From: an uncultured Tateyamaria sp.
GTDB taxonomy: Bacteria > Pseudomonadota > Alphaproteobacteria > Rhodobacterales > Rhodobacteraceae
Assembly (NCBI RefSeq): GCF_947496075.1
Contig: NZ_CANMBJ010000006.1
Coordinates: forward strand, 295,001 to 359,000
Reading direction: 5' to 3'
Length of the DNA stretch: 64,000 bases
Positions 54,173 to 63,051 of this stretch are shown here, piece by piece. The notes under the pieces were generated by a model. The model searched no databases, had not been told where the DNA came from, and was given only the letters and a program-made list of their open reading frames with translations. The position numbers and the translations under genes are program-made. Positions within the stretch are counted from its first letter, which is position 1, and each line of letters begins with the position of its first letter.

Positions 54173-54505
54173 ATGATGCGAGGCTTGCGCGAACTGATTG
54201 AACGGCAGATCCAGAAGGCCCGCCTTGAGGGTCAGCTGGATCGACTAGAGGGCGAAGGCAAACCCCTGCCTGACCGCCCCGAAGACACGTTTGTGGACAC
54301 TGGCGATGCTGTCGGGTTCCGGATGATGGCACAGGCCGGTGTTGTCCCCGAAGAGATAGAGATCAAACAGGCCCTGGCAGAGCAGCGTGCGCAACTGGCG
54401 CGCCTGACAGATCCGGTGGCACGCAAGGACGCGATGGCGGAGCTTGCGCGGTTGGAGCTGCGTTACAACATCGCCCGCGAAGCCCGCCAACGCTTCATGC
54501 GCTAG
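54173..54505 (+). CDS. DUF1992 family protein
   Basis: The 110-residue, mostly helical, charged protein begins with a stretch typical of DUF1992 (LIERQIQKARLEGQLDRLEG, GEGKPLP), the family related to the DNAJC28-conserved domain. Its function is unknown. Two adjacent ATGs (54173 and 54176) make the exact start uncertain by one codon. It stands alone, divergent from comM, and its 3' end overlaps the convergent glutathione transferase gene by 11 bases. Confidence 0.87.
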   Translation: MMRGLRELIERQIQKARLEGQLDRLEGEGKPLPDRPEDTFVDTGDAVGFRMMAQAGVVPEEIEIKQALAEQRAQLARLTDPVARKDAMAELARLELRYNIAREARQRFMR

Positions 54506-55175
54506 GCCAATCCGTCGTCGGCAAACCCATATCGTAAGGGAACGGGTCATAAACCGTCTTTAGCCCCTCTGCTCGCCACGCTTTGAATGCCGGATCTGCC
54601 AGCGTGGTCATGCAGTAAGTGCGCGCCATGTCGGATACAGGCAGGTCGTAGCCCACGATCCGGGCGCACACCGGCGCATAGAAAACGTCAGCCAGCGAAT
54701 AGGTGCCAAACAGCCACGGACCGTCTGTTTTAAAGCTGGCGGCATGGGTCCAGAGGGTTTCGATCCGGTCCAGATCGGTGCGGACCGCCTCCGACACCTC
54801 GAACTCTGTGTTCACATGTTGCAGCTGCATGGCGCAGGCGCCGCGCAGGGCGGAGAAGCCCGACGCCATCTCGGCACAGAGCCACCGGGCGGTGGCGCGC
54901 GCGGTGGGGTCTTTGGGCCACAGGCCGGCGTCGGGGTTCTGTTCGGCCAATGTCTCTGCCATGGCGATGCTTTCGCCCACCACCGTTCCGTCCGGCAATT
55001 TCAATGTGGGCACCAGCCGGGCAGGGGCCAGCGCTGCCAGGTCGTCCACCATGGTGCCCGAGTACAGTCCAATCATGTGGGTGCGGTAGGGCAGGCCGAA
55101 TTTCTCTAGCATGAGCCAACCGCGCAGTGACCAGCTCGAAAAAGTGCGGTCGCCGATATAGAGGTCATAAGTCAT
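54495..55175 (-). CDS. Glutathione S-transferase family protein
   Basis: This 226-residue protein has the N-terminal thioredoxin-like domain. YLIGDRTFSSWSLRGWLMLEKFGLPY (read in parts, residues 5-30) carries a Ser that could activate glutathione; the cis-Pro is in ARLVPTLKLPDG, and ESIAMAETLAEQNPDAGLWP follows. The helical C-terminal domain starts at about residue 90. It resembles bacterial zeta/beta-like transferases with the FSSWSLR start. The substrate is unknown. gshB in the same region makes its cofactor but is not in the same operon. Confidence 0.9.
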   Translation of the reverse strand: MTYDLYIGDRTFSSWSLRGWLMLEKFGLPYRTHMIGLYSGTMVDDLAALAPARLVPTLKLPDGTVVGESIAMAETLAEQNPDAGLWPKDPTARATARWLCAEMASGFSALRGACAMQLQHVNTEFEVSEAVRTDLDRIETLWTHAASFKTDGPWLFGTYSLADVFYAPVCARIVGYDLPVSDMARTYCMTTLADPAFKAWRAEGLKTVYDPFPYDMGLPTTDWPSA

Positions 55176-55234
55176 GCGCTCAGGCTAGGCGGAGGGGCGT
55201 GCCTTTGCCCAACGGTGATTTGTGGGGTGTCGCA

Positions 55235-55807
55235 TCACGGGGTGTGATTGATGGTTTCCGCCTGCCCGGTTGCGCGGTTGAGGCTGGTCACGGACAGTGG
55301 GTCGATCTTGTGGCCCAACACATCATGCGCGGTGATGCCCAACACAGCCTGTACCTGGGTCAGGATCACACCAAAATGCGCCACGGCGATGATATGGCGG
55401 TCGGGATGTGTTGCTTCGATGCGACGGACTGCCATGGCCACGCGGGCGGCGGAGGCGTTCCAGCTTTCACCTCCGGGGGGCGCGTGATCTCCGGGTGTTT
55501 CCCAATAGGCGCGGCTCAGATCCGGGTGCCAATCGGCCACGGTTGAAAAATGCACACCGTCCCATGTGCCGAAGTGAAATTCGCGCAGGGCCGGGTCATG
55601 AGGCAGGCGCGTGCGCGTGCCTTGGAGGGCTGTTGCGGTGTTGATCGATCGGGTCAGGTCGGATGAGATGACAAGTGCATCGTCCGGTAGGTGCGCTGCC
55701 AGTCGGGCAATGGCGCCCGTGTCGCCCAGGTCGGCGTCGACATCCCGCCAGCCCGTGAATGTTTTCTGATGAGTCGGGCCGTGCCGCACCCAGTGCCAAG
55801 TGGTCAT
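55235..55807 (-). CDS. Histidine phosphatase family protein, candidate alpha-ribazole phosphatase
   Basis: The 190-residue protein has the phosphoglycerate-mutase-like active site: WHWVRHGPTHQKTF (nucleophile His in RHG), SDLTRSINTATAL, REFHFGTWDG and VAHFGVILTQVQ (second His). It is joined to the adenosylcobinamide kinase gene by a four-base ATGA overlap. That coupling suggests it is the CobC-type enzyme that dephosphorylates alpha-ribazole-5'-phosphate (or cobalamin-phosphate) in the nucleotide-loop stage of cobalamin synthesis. The family is broad, so this function is inferred from context. The long frame upstream to 56152 is not used. Confidence 0.85.
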   Translation of the reverse strand: MTTWHWVRHGPTHQKTFTGWRDVDADLGDTGAIARLAAHLPDDALVISSDLTRSINTATALQGTRTRLPHDPALREFHFGTWDGVHFSTVADWHPDLSRAYWETPGDHAPPGGESWNASAARVAMAVRRIEATHPDRHIIAVAHFGVILTQVQAVLGITAHDVLGHKIDPLSVTSLNRATGQAETINHTP

Positions 55808-56325
55808 GGTGCATCCCCCTTGCGGAGTTGCGGTAGGCCCGCCAGCACGTGCCATACTGTGTCCGCCTGCGCGGCCAAGGCGATGTTCAGACGCCCTTGT
55901 GCTTCGCGAAATCGACGGGCCAGCGCGTTCTCGGGGACAATCCCCTGACCCACCTCGTTCGACACGACAACGACCGGCGCAGGGCAATCGGCAAGTGCAG
56001 CCAGTAGGGAAGTCTGGGCCGCGCCAATATCCGCCTCGTCCATCATTAGGTTGGTCAGCCACATGGTGGCGCAATCCAACAACACGGACTGATCCGGGGT
56101 TGCGCCACGCAACCCATCCTCGACGCCGTCGGCCGCGTTGATTGTCGTCCATTCCGCCCCGCGCCGCGCTTTGTGCAGATCGACCTTGGCCTGCATCTCT
56201 TCATCCCAGATGCGCGATGTCGCCAAGTAGATCGGCGTTAACCCACTGTTAAGGATCAGAGATTCCGCCCATTGCGACTTTCCTGAAGCCGCGCCTCCTA
56301 GAACGAGTGTCGTGTTGGGCAACAT
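55804..56325 (-). CDS. cobP: Adenosylcobinamide kinase/adenosylcobinamide-phosphate guanylyltransferase
   Basis: This 173-residue bifunctional enzyme (CobP/CobU) phosphorylates adenosylcobinamide and attaches GMP in cobalamin assembly. It has the P-loop LVLGGAASGKSQWAESL at residues 7-23, the RRGAEWTTI segment with the residue before the guanylylated His region, LLDCATMWLTNLM and VVVSNEVGQGIVPENALARR (about 118-137), all diagnostic. No cobalamin riboswitch is recognisable in the 91-base gap to rpoH. It is followed by the coupled histidine phosphatase gene. Confidence 0.94.
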   Translation of the reverse strand: MLPNTTLVLGGAASGKSQWAESLILNSGLTPIYLATSRIWDEEMQAKVDLHKARRGAEWTTINAADGVEDGLRGATPDQSVLLDCATMWLTNLMMDEADIGAAQTSLLAALADCPAPVVVVSNEVGQGIVPENALARRFREAQGRLNIALAAQADTVWHVLAGLPQLRKGDAP

Positions 56326-56342
56326 TTTTTCGTCTCACGAGT

Positions 56343-56370
56343 GAACCAATCGCGGGTTCGACCCGTATCT
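56343..56370 (+). promoter_or_regulatory. Candidate ECF-sigma-like promoter of the rpoH operon
   Basis: GAACC (56343-56347) and CGTATCT (56364-56370) are 16 bases apart, about 45 bases before the sigma factor start, like a general ECF-type promoter. GAACC also pairs with GGTTC (56355-56359), so it could instead be part of an operator. Prediction by eye only. Confidence 0.3.
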
Positions 56371-56416
56371 ATATCAAGTGCGCAAAACAAGCATAACCAT
56401 CCAGGGGGATGACTAC

Positions 56417-57295
56417 ATGGCATTGGATAATGTTCGGGACATGTCTCTATCGCGCACGGCGATGAAAGCCGAGTTGCTGGATGCAGAGACAGAATTGCGG
56501 CTTGCATATGCCTGGCGAGACGAGCGGGACGAGGCGGCGCTTCACCGTCTGATCACGGCCTATATGCGGCTGGCCATCTCGATGGCGTCGAAGTTCAAAC
56601 GCTACGGCGCGCCGATGAACGATTTGATCCAGGAAGCGGGCCTTGGCCTGATGAAGGCGGCGGACAAGTTTGACCCGGACCGTGGTGTGCGGTTTTCGAC
56701 ATATGCCGTCTGGTGGATTAAGGCATCGATTCAGGATTACGTGATGCGCAATTGGTCCATGGTGCGGACGGGTTCGACATCCTCGCAAAAATCCCTCTTC
56801 TTCAACATGCGCCGTGTGCAGGCCCGGCTTGAACGCGAAAGCGCCGCGGCAGGCGAGACATTGGACAAACACCAGCTGCGCCAGATGATCTCGACCGAGA
56901 TTGGCGTGCCCCTGCATGATGTTGAAATGATGGAAGGGCGCCTGTCGGGTTCCGACTATTCGCTGAATGCGACCCAATCCGTCGATGACGAAGGGCGGGA
57001 ATGGATCGATGCGCTTGAGGATGACAGCGCGCAGGCCGCGGAAACGGTCGAGCATTCGCACGACACCCAACAGCTGCGGGAATGGTTGCTGACTGCGCTG
57101 AATGGTCTGAACGAACGCGAACGCTTTATCGTGCGCGAACGCAAGCTGCGCGAAGACCCCCGGACGCTGGAGAGCCTTGGCAACGAACTAAGCCTGTCGA
57201 AAGAGCGCGTGCGCCAGCTTGAGGCGGCGGCGTTCACAAAGATGCGCAAGGCACTGGAAAACCAAAGCCGCGAGGTCCATCATTTCCTCGTATGA
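56417..57295 (+). CDS. rpoH: RNA polymerase sigma-32-type factor RpoH
   Basis: This alternative sigma factor belongs to the sigma-32 family for heat or oxidative stress genes. The 292-residue protein has region 2 with YMRLAISMASKFKRYGAPMN and LIQEAGLGLMKAADKFDP (about 65-100), then STYAVWWIKASIQDYVMRNW (-10 recognition), and region 4 with ESLGNELSLSKERVRQLEAAA. SQKSLFFNMRR is the RpoH box. It may be the RpoHII paralogue of Rhodobacterales, but only comparison can tell. The ATG at 56417 follows CAGGGGGATGAC; the 13-residue longer frame is rejected. Coupled to the ChaN gene by ATGA. Confidence 0.93.
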   Translation: MALDNVRDMSLSRTAMKAELLDAETELRLAYAWRDERDEAALHRLITAYMRLAISMASKFKRYGAPMNDLIQEAGLGLMKAADKFDPDRGVRFSTYAVWWIKASIQDYVMRNWSMVRTGSTSSQKSLFFNMRRVQARLERESAAAGETLDKHQLRQMISTEIGVPLHDVEMMEGRLSGSDYSLNATQSVDDEGREWIDALEDDSAQAAETVEHSHDTQQLREWLLTALNGLNERERFIVRERKLREDPRTLESLGNELSLSKERVRQLEAAAFTKMRKALENQSREVHHFLV

Positions 57296-58089
57296 GGGCC
57301 TCGATAACACGCATCATTCTTGCCGCCGTCGCGACCTTGTCGACGGCGGCATTTCTATTGGCGGCAACGGATTGGTCTGATTTCTCCGGTGAGGTGCTGA
57401 TCATGGGCGAAGTCCACGACAACCCGCAGCACCATGCCGAACAGGCAAGTGCGGTGCGGATCATCCAGCCCAAAGCTGTCGTCTTCGAAATGCTGACGCC
57501 GGATGAGGCGCAGGTGTTGGCAGACGTGCCCCGCGATCCTGACGCAATGCGCGACGCAACCGGCAGCGTCCAATGGTCCAATATCGCGGACTACGCAGAT
57601 GTTCTGGCGGCAAGCCCTGTGATCGTCGGTGCGGCCCTGTCACGCGAGGACATGCGCGCTGCCTTCAGTTCCGGCGCGGCAGAGGTGTTTGGCGCGGAGG
57701 CCGATTCCTATGGCCTGACACAGCCGCTGGCGGAGGAGGAACAGGCCATCCGCGAACTCAACCAGTTTGATGCTCACTGCGAAGCGATGCCGCAGGAGAT
57801 AATGGGGGGGATGGTCGAGGCGCAGCGCCTGCGCGACGCCGCCTTTGCCCGGTCTGTCATCGAGGCGATGGACACCTATGGCAGCCCGGTGGTCCTGATC
57901 ACTGGCAACGGCCATGCCAGGATGGATTGGGGTGTGCCCGCCTACCTGATGCGTGCGCGTCCAACACTCGACGTCACCAGCATCGGGCAAGGCGAACGGC
58001 AGGAGCCCCCCGACGGTGTGTTTTCCTGGACGTTGAACGGAGCAGTCTCCCCAGACCGTGACGATCCGTGCGCGGTGTTCAAGCAATAG
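57292..58089 (+). CDS. ChaN family lipoprotein-like protein
   Basis: The 265-residue protein has an N-terminal signal (about 1-24, without a clear lipobox). The ChaN/haem-binding-uptake domain follows: VLIMGEVHDNPQHHAEQA near residue 38, VVFEMLTPDEAQVL, and VLITGNGHARMDWGVPAYL near 200. Structural work on relatives showed haem binding at conserved Tyr/His; whether this one binds haem is open. It is translationally coupled to rpoH, so it is probably made under the same stress control. Confidence 0.85.
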   Translation: MRASITRIILAAVATLSTAAFLLAATDWSDFSGEVLIMGEVHDNPQHHAEQASAVRIIQPKAVVFEMLTPDEAQVLADVPRDPDAMRDATGSVQWSNIADYADVLAASPVIVGAALSREDMRAAFSSGAAEVFGAEADSYGLTQPLAEEEQAIRELNQFDAHCEAMPQEIMGGMVEAQRLRDAAFARSVIEAMDTYGSPVVLITGNGHARMDWGVPAYLMRARPTLDVTSIGQGERQEPPDGVFSWTLNGAVSPDRDDPCAVFKQ

Positions 58090-58109
58090 CCGACGTCCCT
58101 TCTTCCCTG

Positions 58110-58165
58110 TTTCAAAAAATCCCGGGGGTGAGCGCGAATGCGCGAGGGGGCTGGCCCCCTGATTG
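58110..58165. repeat. REP-like palindromic intergenic element
   Basis: Two adjacent hairpins lie between the ChaN and coaBC genes: GCGC-GAAT-GCGC (58132-58143) and AGGGGG-CTGG-CCCCCT (58145-58160), preceded by AAAAAATCCCGGGGGTGAG. This arrangement resembles short palindromic repeats scattered between Roseobacter genes. A 41-codon frame starting at 58138 crosses it and is not considered a gene. The element has no T-run on the plus strand. Confidence 0.45.
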
Positions 58166-58235
58166 CCGCAGGGCTGGTTCTTGGTGCTGTGTCCGCCTAT
58201 GGTCACATCGATAACAGCCAGCTGGACACGCTATC

Positions 58236-59429
58236 ATGCTGCAAGACAAACGAATTCTGCTGATCCTGACGGGTGGGATCGCGGCCTATAAAGGGCTCGA
58301 CCTGATCCGGCGCCTGCGGGAACGCGGCGCGGCAGTGACGCCCGTTCTGACCCGCGCTGCCGAACAGTTTGTAACGCCCCTGTCTGTGTCGGCGCTGGCA
58401 GGGGAAAAGGTCTATCGCGACTTGTTTGATCTGACAGACGAGGCTGAGATGGGGCACATCCAGCTCTCCCGGTCCGCCGATCTGATCCTTGTTGCTCCGG
58501 CGACCGCTGACATCATGGCAAAGATGGCGCAGGGGCGGGCGGATGATCTGGCCTCGACTCTGCTGTTGGCCACTGACACGCCAGTCATGATCGCGCCCGC
58601 CATGAATGTCCGCATGTGGGACCACCCGGCGACAAGGCGCAATCTGGCGCAAATAGCAGACGATGGCGTTGCCGTTGTCGGTCCCAATGACGGCGACATG
58701 GCCTGCGGCGAATATGGCCCCGGCCGTATGTCTGAGCCGCTCGAGATCGCCGCGGCGGTCGAGGCTCATTTTGGCCCCAAGCCGCTTGCGGGCAAACATG
58801 TGCTGGTGACCTCCGGCCCGACCCATGAACCGATTGACCCGGTGCGCTACATAGCCAACCGCTCTTCCGGAGCGCAAGGCGCCGCTGTCGCGAGCGCGCT
58901 GGTTTCACTCGGAGCCGATGTCACCTTTGTCACTGGCCCGGCGGATGTTGCCGCCCCCGCAGGTGCGCGTGTCGTACCAGTACAAACAGCACAAGAGATG
59001 AAAGCGGCTGTTGACGCGGCACTGCCCGCCGATGCGGCTGTCTTTGCGGCCGCCGTGGCGGATTGGCGCGTGGCGACGGCCAGTGACCGCAAGCTCAAGA
59101 AATCGAAAGACGGGTTGCCGGTGCTGGAATTTACCGAGAACCCAGACATTCTGGCAGGCGTGTCCCAGATGACCGCAGGACGACCCGGCCTGGTTGTCGG
59201 TTTTGCCGCCGAGACGGATGATGTGGAGGCCCACGCCACCGCCAAACGCGCGCGCAAAGGGTGCGACTGGATCGTTGCCAATGATGTGTCGCCTGAAACG
59301 GGCATCATGGGCGGGTCAGAGAATGCGGTGATCCTGATCACCGAGGATGGCGCCGATCCGTGGCCGCGTATGCCCAAGGCCGAGGTGGCGATGCGTCTCG
59401 CCCAGCGGATCGCGGACGCGTTAACGTAA
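58236..59429 (+). CDS. coaBC: Phosphopantothenoylcysteine decarboxylase/phosphopantothenate-cysteine ligase
   Basis: This bifunctional coenzyme A biosynthesis enzyme has 397 residues. The N-terminal flavoprotein half (CoaC) has [20 protein letters not shown] (6-25), [20 protein letters not shown] (about 87) and [17 protein letters not shown] with the catalytic Asn-x-x-Met. The C-terminal half (CoaB) has [29 protein letters not shown] and [10 protein letters not shown]. It leads a coaBC-dut-E1-like group, a common alphaproteobacterial order. The start has no strong ribosome site. Confidence 0.96.
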   Translation: MLQDKRILLILTGGIAAYKGLDLIRRLRERGAAVTPVLTRAAEQFVTPLSVSALAGEKVYRDLFDLTDEAEMGHIQLSRSADLILVAPATADIMAKMAQGRADDLASTLLLATDTPVMIAPAMNVRMWDHPATRRNLAQIADDGVAVVGPNDGDMACGEYGPGRMSEPLEIAAAVEAHFGPKPLAGKHVLVTSGPTHEPIDPVRYIANRSSGAQGAAVASALVSLGADVTFVTGPADVAAPAGARVVPVQTAQEMKAAVDAALPADAAVFAAAVADWRVATASDRKLKKSKDGLPVLEFTENPDILAGVSQMTAGRPGLVVGFAAETDDVEAHATAKRARKGCDWIVANDVSPETGIMGGSENAVILITEDGADPWPRMPKAEVAMRLAQRIADALT

Positions 59430-59481
59430 GCGTCGCACCCACTGGCAGCGGCCGGACTTGAGTTTATTTGACAAGGTGAAA

Positions 59482-59943
59482 ATGAGCAGAGTTGCATTGA
59501 AGATCATGCGTGTCGCCGGATCGGACCCGGACATTGCCCTGCCCGCTTACGAGACTGGTGGCGCGGCGGGAGCAGATATGCGGGCCAATTTCCCGGATGG
59601 TCAGACCGTGACACTTGCACCCGGCGAACGGGCGTTGATCCCCACGGGCCTCGCTATGGCCATTCCACATGGGTTCGAGGTGCAGGTGCGCCCGCGCTCT
59701 GGTCTTGCGTTGAAACACGGCATCGCGCTGGTCAACAGCCCTGGCACTATCGACAGCGACTACCGGGGGCAGGTGGGTGTGATCCTTCTCAATACCTCGG
59801 ACCAGCCGTTCGACGTGACCCATGGCATGCGGATCGCGCAGATGGTGCTGGCCCCCGTCGTACAGGCTGCGTTCGACGTGGTGGATACGCTTGATGACAC
59901 CGCGCGTGGCGCGGGCGGCTTCGGTTCCACGGGGCGCGGCTGA
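59482..59943 (+). CDS. dut: Deoxyuridine 5'-triphosphate nucleotidohydrolase
   Basis: dUTPase removes dUTP, making dUMP for thymidylate synthesis and preventing uracil misincorporation. The 153-residue trimeric-type protein has all five motifs: [47 protein letters not shown] and the C-terminal [12 protein letters not shown] that closes the active site. The ATG at 59482 follows CAAGGTGAAA; the TTG at 59458 is rejected. It overlaps the next gene by one base (TGATG). Confidence 0.95.
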   Translation: MSRVALKIMRVAGSDPDIALPAYETGGAAGADMRANFPDGQTVTLAPGERALIPTGLAMAIPHGFEVQVRPRSGLALKHGIALVNSPGTIDSDYRGQVGVILLNTSDQPFDVTHGMRIAQMVLAPVVQAAFDVVDTLDDTARGAGGFGSTGRG

Positions 59944-61001
59944 TGCTTCTGGTTGTCTTGCTTGCCGGGGTGTTGTGGGGCATCGGTGCCATGATGAACA
60001 CGCCGCGCAAGGCGCGGTGGTTGATGATCGGGCTGCTCTCCGTGGTGGTGCTGGCCATTCAGGTCGCTTTGCCTACTGGTCATCCGCTGCGTATGGCAAC
60101 CGGGGAAAGCCCCGCGCTGTGGCTGATCGTGGGCGGCTTCGCCGTGATCGCGGTTGGGTACCGGGCTGTTTTGCGCAAGCTGCGCAGCCGTGCCGAGGTG
60201 ACAGAAGCCAAGGCCGCACCGCCTGAATCCGAGGAAGGCCCGTTCACAGACACCGAACTCAACCGCTATGCCCGCCACATCGTGCTGCGCGAGGTGGGCG
60301 GCCTTGGGCAGAAACGGCTCAAGGATGCAAAGGTACTCGTGGTCGGGGCAGGGGGGCTTGGTGCGCCGGTTCTGCAATACCTCGCCGCAGCCGGGGTCGG
60401 GACCATTGGTGTGATCGACGACGACACGGTCGAAAACACCAACCTACAGCGCCAGACCATCCACACCGACGACCGGATCGGGATGCCCAAGGTCTTTTCC
60501 GCGCAAGCCGCGATGGAGGCACAGAACCCATTTGTCACGGTGCGCCCTTATCACCGTCGCCTGACTGATGATGTGGTGGACGACCTGGTGGCAGAATACG
60601 ATCTGGTGATCGACGGCACCGACAATTTCGACACGCGCTACCGGGTCAACGCTGCCGCCGTGCGGGCAGGCGTTCCCCTCATCTCGGGTGCGCTGACGCA
60701 ATGGGAAGGGCAGGTGAGCGTGTTTGATCCCGCACGCAACGCCCCCTGTTACCGCTGCATCTTCCCCGAAGCGCCCGCGCCCGAACTGGCGCCCAATTGC
60801 GCCGAGGCCGGGGTGATCGGACCGCTGCCGGGCGTGGTTGGATCCATGATGGCGGTGGAAGCTGTCAAGCTGATCACCGGTGCAGGCACCCCCCTGCGCG
60901 GTGAAATGGTGATTTACGACGCGCTTTATGGCGAAAGCCGCAAGATCGCGCTGGCCCGCCGCAAGGACTGTGAAACCTGCGCCGGGGTGGTGGCGGGGTG
61001 A
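59943..61001 (+). CDS. E1-like adenylyltransferase (MoeB/ThiF/HesA family) with N-terminal membrane domain
   Basis: The 352-residue protein has three predicted membrane helices at about 1-17, 26-44 and 58-75. A MoeB/ThiF domain from about residue 103 follows: RYARHIVLREVGGLGQKRL, VLVVGAGGLGAPVLQYLA (ATP site, 133-150), NLQRQTIHTDDRIG and DGTDNFDTRY. Zn-binding Cys pairs are CYRC and CETC. Such enzymes adenylate the C-terminal Gly-Gly of MoaD or ThiS for sulfur transfer. No moaD, thiS or rhodanese gene is adjacent. Membrane anchoring is unusual for the family. It is coupled to dut by TGATG. Confidence 0.9.
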   Translation: MLLVVLLAGVLWGIGAMMNTPRKARWLMIGLLSVVVLAIQVALPTGHPLRMATGESPALWLIVGGFAVIAVGYRAVLRKLRSRAEVTEAKAAPPESEEGPFTDTELNRYARHIVLREVGGLGQKRLKDAKVLVVGAGGLGAPVLQYLAAAGVGTIGVIDDDTVENTNLQRQTIHTDDRIGMPKVFSAQAAMEAQNPFVTVRPYHRRLTDDVVDDLVAEYDLVIDGTDNFDTRYRVNAAAVRAGVPLISGALTQWEGQVSVFDPARNAPCYRCIFPEAPAPELAPNCAEAGVIGPLPGVVGSMMAVEAVKLITGAGTPLRGEMVIYDALYGESRKIALARRKDCETCAGVVAG

Positions 61002-61038
61002 ACCCCGCCCTACATCAGTATTCAAAGGAGACCCGCCC

Positions 61039-63051
61039 ATGACCAACGTGCTGCTGCAAGACTGGGACACACCGTTCCAGATCGCCCCCTTTGACGCCAT
61101 TTCAGATGATGATTTTGCCCCAGCGCTCGACATCGCCCTTGACGCCCACAAGGCCGAGATCGATGCGATTGCTGGCAGTGATGACGCACCCACATTCGCC
61201 AACGTGATCGAGGCATTAGAGGCGGCGGGCGAAGGCCTGGAAAAGGTGCTGGGCACGTTCTTTTCCGTGGCAGGAGCCGACAGCAACCCGCAGCGCGAGG
61301 CGCTGCAACGGGACTTTTCCCCCAAACTGGCCGCGCATTTTGCCGAGATTTCCAGCAACAAGGCGCTGTTTGCCCGCATCGCAGCCGTGTGGGACGCCCG
61401 CGACGATCTGGACCTGACGGATGAACAAGCCCGCGTGCTGATGCTGACCCACCGCAACTATGTCCGGTCGGGCGCGGCACTTGACGGGGCGGACGATATC
61501 CGGATGAAGGAAATCAAGGGACGGCTCGCTGAGCTTGGCACTGCCTTTACCCAGAACCTGCTGGCGGATGAGCGCGATTGGTACATGGCGCTGGGCGACG
61601 GTGACATGGCCGGACTGCCTGCCTTTGTTGTCGATGCGGCGCACGCGGCCGGGGAAGAGAAAGAGGCCGGTGGCCCGGTTGTCACCCTGTCCCGCTCGAT
61701 CATCGTACCTTTCCTGCAATTCTCGACCCGCCGCGATCTGCGGGAAAAGGCGTATCGCGCCTGGGCAGCACGCGGGGCCAATGGCGGTGAAACGGACAAC
61801 CGTGCCATTGCCGCCGAGACCCTGAAGCTGCGGGAAGAACGGGCGAAGCTGCTGGGCTATGACAACTTTGCCAACTTCAAGCTGGAAACCGAGATGGCCA
61901 AGACGCCACAGGCCGTACGCGACCTGCTCATGGCCGTCTGGGAACCCGCCAAATCCCAGGCGAATGCAGATGCGTGGGTGTTGGAACAGATGCTCAAGGC
62001 GGACGGAGTTGACGGCCCGCTGGAACCCTGGGACTGGCGTTTCTATGCGGAAAAGCGGCGCAAGGAACTGCACGATCTGGATGAGGCTGAGGTCAAACCG
62101 TATTTCCAACTCGACCGGATGATCGACGCGTCCTTTGATTGCGCAAGCCGCCTGTTCGGCCTCGCATTCAAACCGCTCGACATTCCGCTCTATCACGCCG
62201 ATTGCCGCGCTTGGGAAGTCACGCGGGAAGGTGAGCATGTGGCCGTGTTCATCGGTGACTATTTTGCACGCGGCTCGAAACGGTCGGGAGCGTGGTGTTC
62301 AGCCATGCGGAGCCAGGCCAAGCATCCCAAACCGCAAACCCCCATCGTCATCAACGTGTGCAATTTCGCCAAGGGGGATCCGGCGCTCTTGTCCTATGAC
62401 GACGCGCGCACGCTGTTCCACGAGTTTGGTCACGCACTGCACCAGATGCTGTCAAACGTGACCTACGAGTCGATCAGTGGCACCTCTGTGGCCCGTGATT
62501 TTGTCGAGCTGCCCAGCCAGCTTTATGAACACTGGCTGGACGTGCCGCAGGTTCTGCAAGAGTTTGCCACCCATGCTGAGACGGGGGAGGCGATGCCGCA
62601 GACCCTGCTCGACAATGTGTTGGCGGCAGCGACCTATGACATGGGGTTTCAGACGGTGGAATACGTCGCCTCGGCCCTTGTCGACCTTGAATTCCATGAT
62701 GGCGATGCCCCTGCCGATCCGATGCAGAAACAGGCCGAGGTGCTGGAACGTCTCGAAATGCCCCACGCGATTGGGATGCGCCACGCCACGCCACACTTTG
62801 CGCATGTGTTTGCAGGCGATGGTTATTCGTCTGGATATTACAGTTACATGTGGTCCGAGGTGATGGATGCCGATGCCTTTGCCGCCTTCGAAGAGGCGGA
62901 CGGCCCGTTTGATCCTGAAAAAGCGGCTGCCCTCGAGGAGCATATCCTCAGCACAGGTGGCAGTGTGGATGCGGCGGAACTGTACAAGGCGTTCCGCGGC
63001 CGTTTGCCCGGTGTTGATGCGCTGCTCAAGGGGCGGGGGCTGGCTGCGTAA
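61039..63051 (+). CDS. M3 family oligopeptidase (oligopeptidase A/Dcp type)
   Basis: This 670-residue zinc metallopeptidase degrades short peptides in the cytoplasm. The active site is TLFHEFGHALHQMLSNVTY (HExxH, about residues 458-462), with the third ligand Glu in the following helix region (SGTSVARDFVELPSQ). The N-terminal helical half has LTHRNYVRSGAAL. GYYSYMWSEVMDADAFAAF near the C-terminus is a family mark. AAAGGAGACC precedes the ATG at 61039; the longer frame from 60928 overlaps the E1-like gene and is rejected. It may be either dipeptidyl carboxypeptidase or oligopeptidase A. Confidence 0.94.
   Translation: MTNVLLQDWDTPFQIAPFDAISDDDFAPALDIALDAHKAEIDAIAGSDDAPTFANVIEALEAAGEGLEKVLGTFFSVAGADSNPQREALQRDFSPKLAAHFAEISSNKALFARIAAVWDARDDLDLTDEQARVLMLTHRNYVRSGAALDGADDIRMKEIKGRLAELGTAFTQNLLADERDWYMALGDGDMAGLPAFVVDAAHAAGEEKEAGGPVVTLSRSIIVPFLQFSTRRDLREKAYRAWAARGANGGETDNRAIAAETLKLREERAKLLGYDNFANFKLETEMAKTPQAVRDLLMAVWEPAKSQANADAWVLEQMLKADGVDGPLEPWDWRFYAEKRRKELHDLDEAEVKPYFQLDRMIDASFDCASRLFGLAFKPLDIPLYHADCRAWEVTREGEHVAVFIGDYFARGSKRSGAWCSAMRSQAKHPKPQTPIVINVCNFAKGDPALLSYDDARTLFHEFGHALHQMLSNVTYESISGTSVARDFVELPSQLYEHWLDVPQVLQEFATHAETGEAMPQTLLDNVLAAATYDMGFQTVEYVASALVDLEFHDGDAPADPMQKQAEVLERLEMPHAIGMRHATPHFAHVFAGDGYSSGYYSYMWSEVMDADAFAAFEEADGPFDPEKAAALEEHILSTGGSVDAAELYKAFRGRLPGVDALLKGRGLAA

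Noticed and set aside
56326-56416. Cobalamin riboswitch before the cobinamide kinase gene
   Set aside because: The gap is only 91 bases and no B12-box-like sequence was seen on the minus strand.
58138-58263. 41-codon frame before coaBC
   Set aside because: It crosses a palindromic repeat, lacks a ribosome site and overlaps the coaBC start out of frame.
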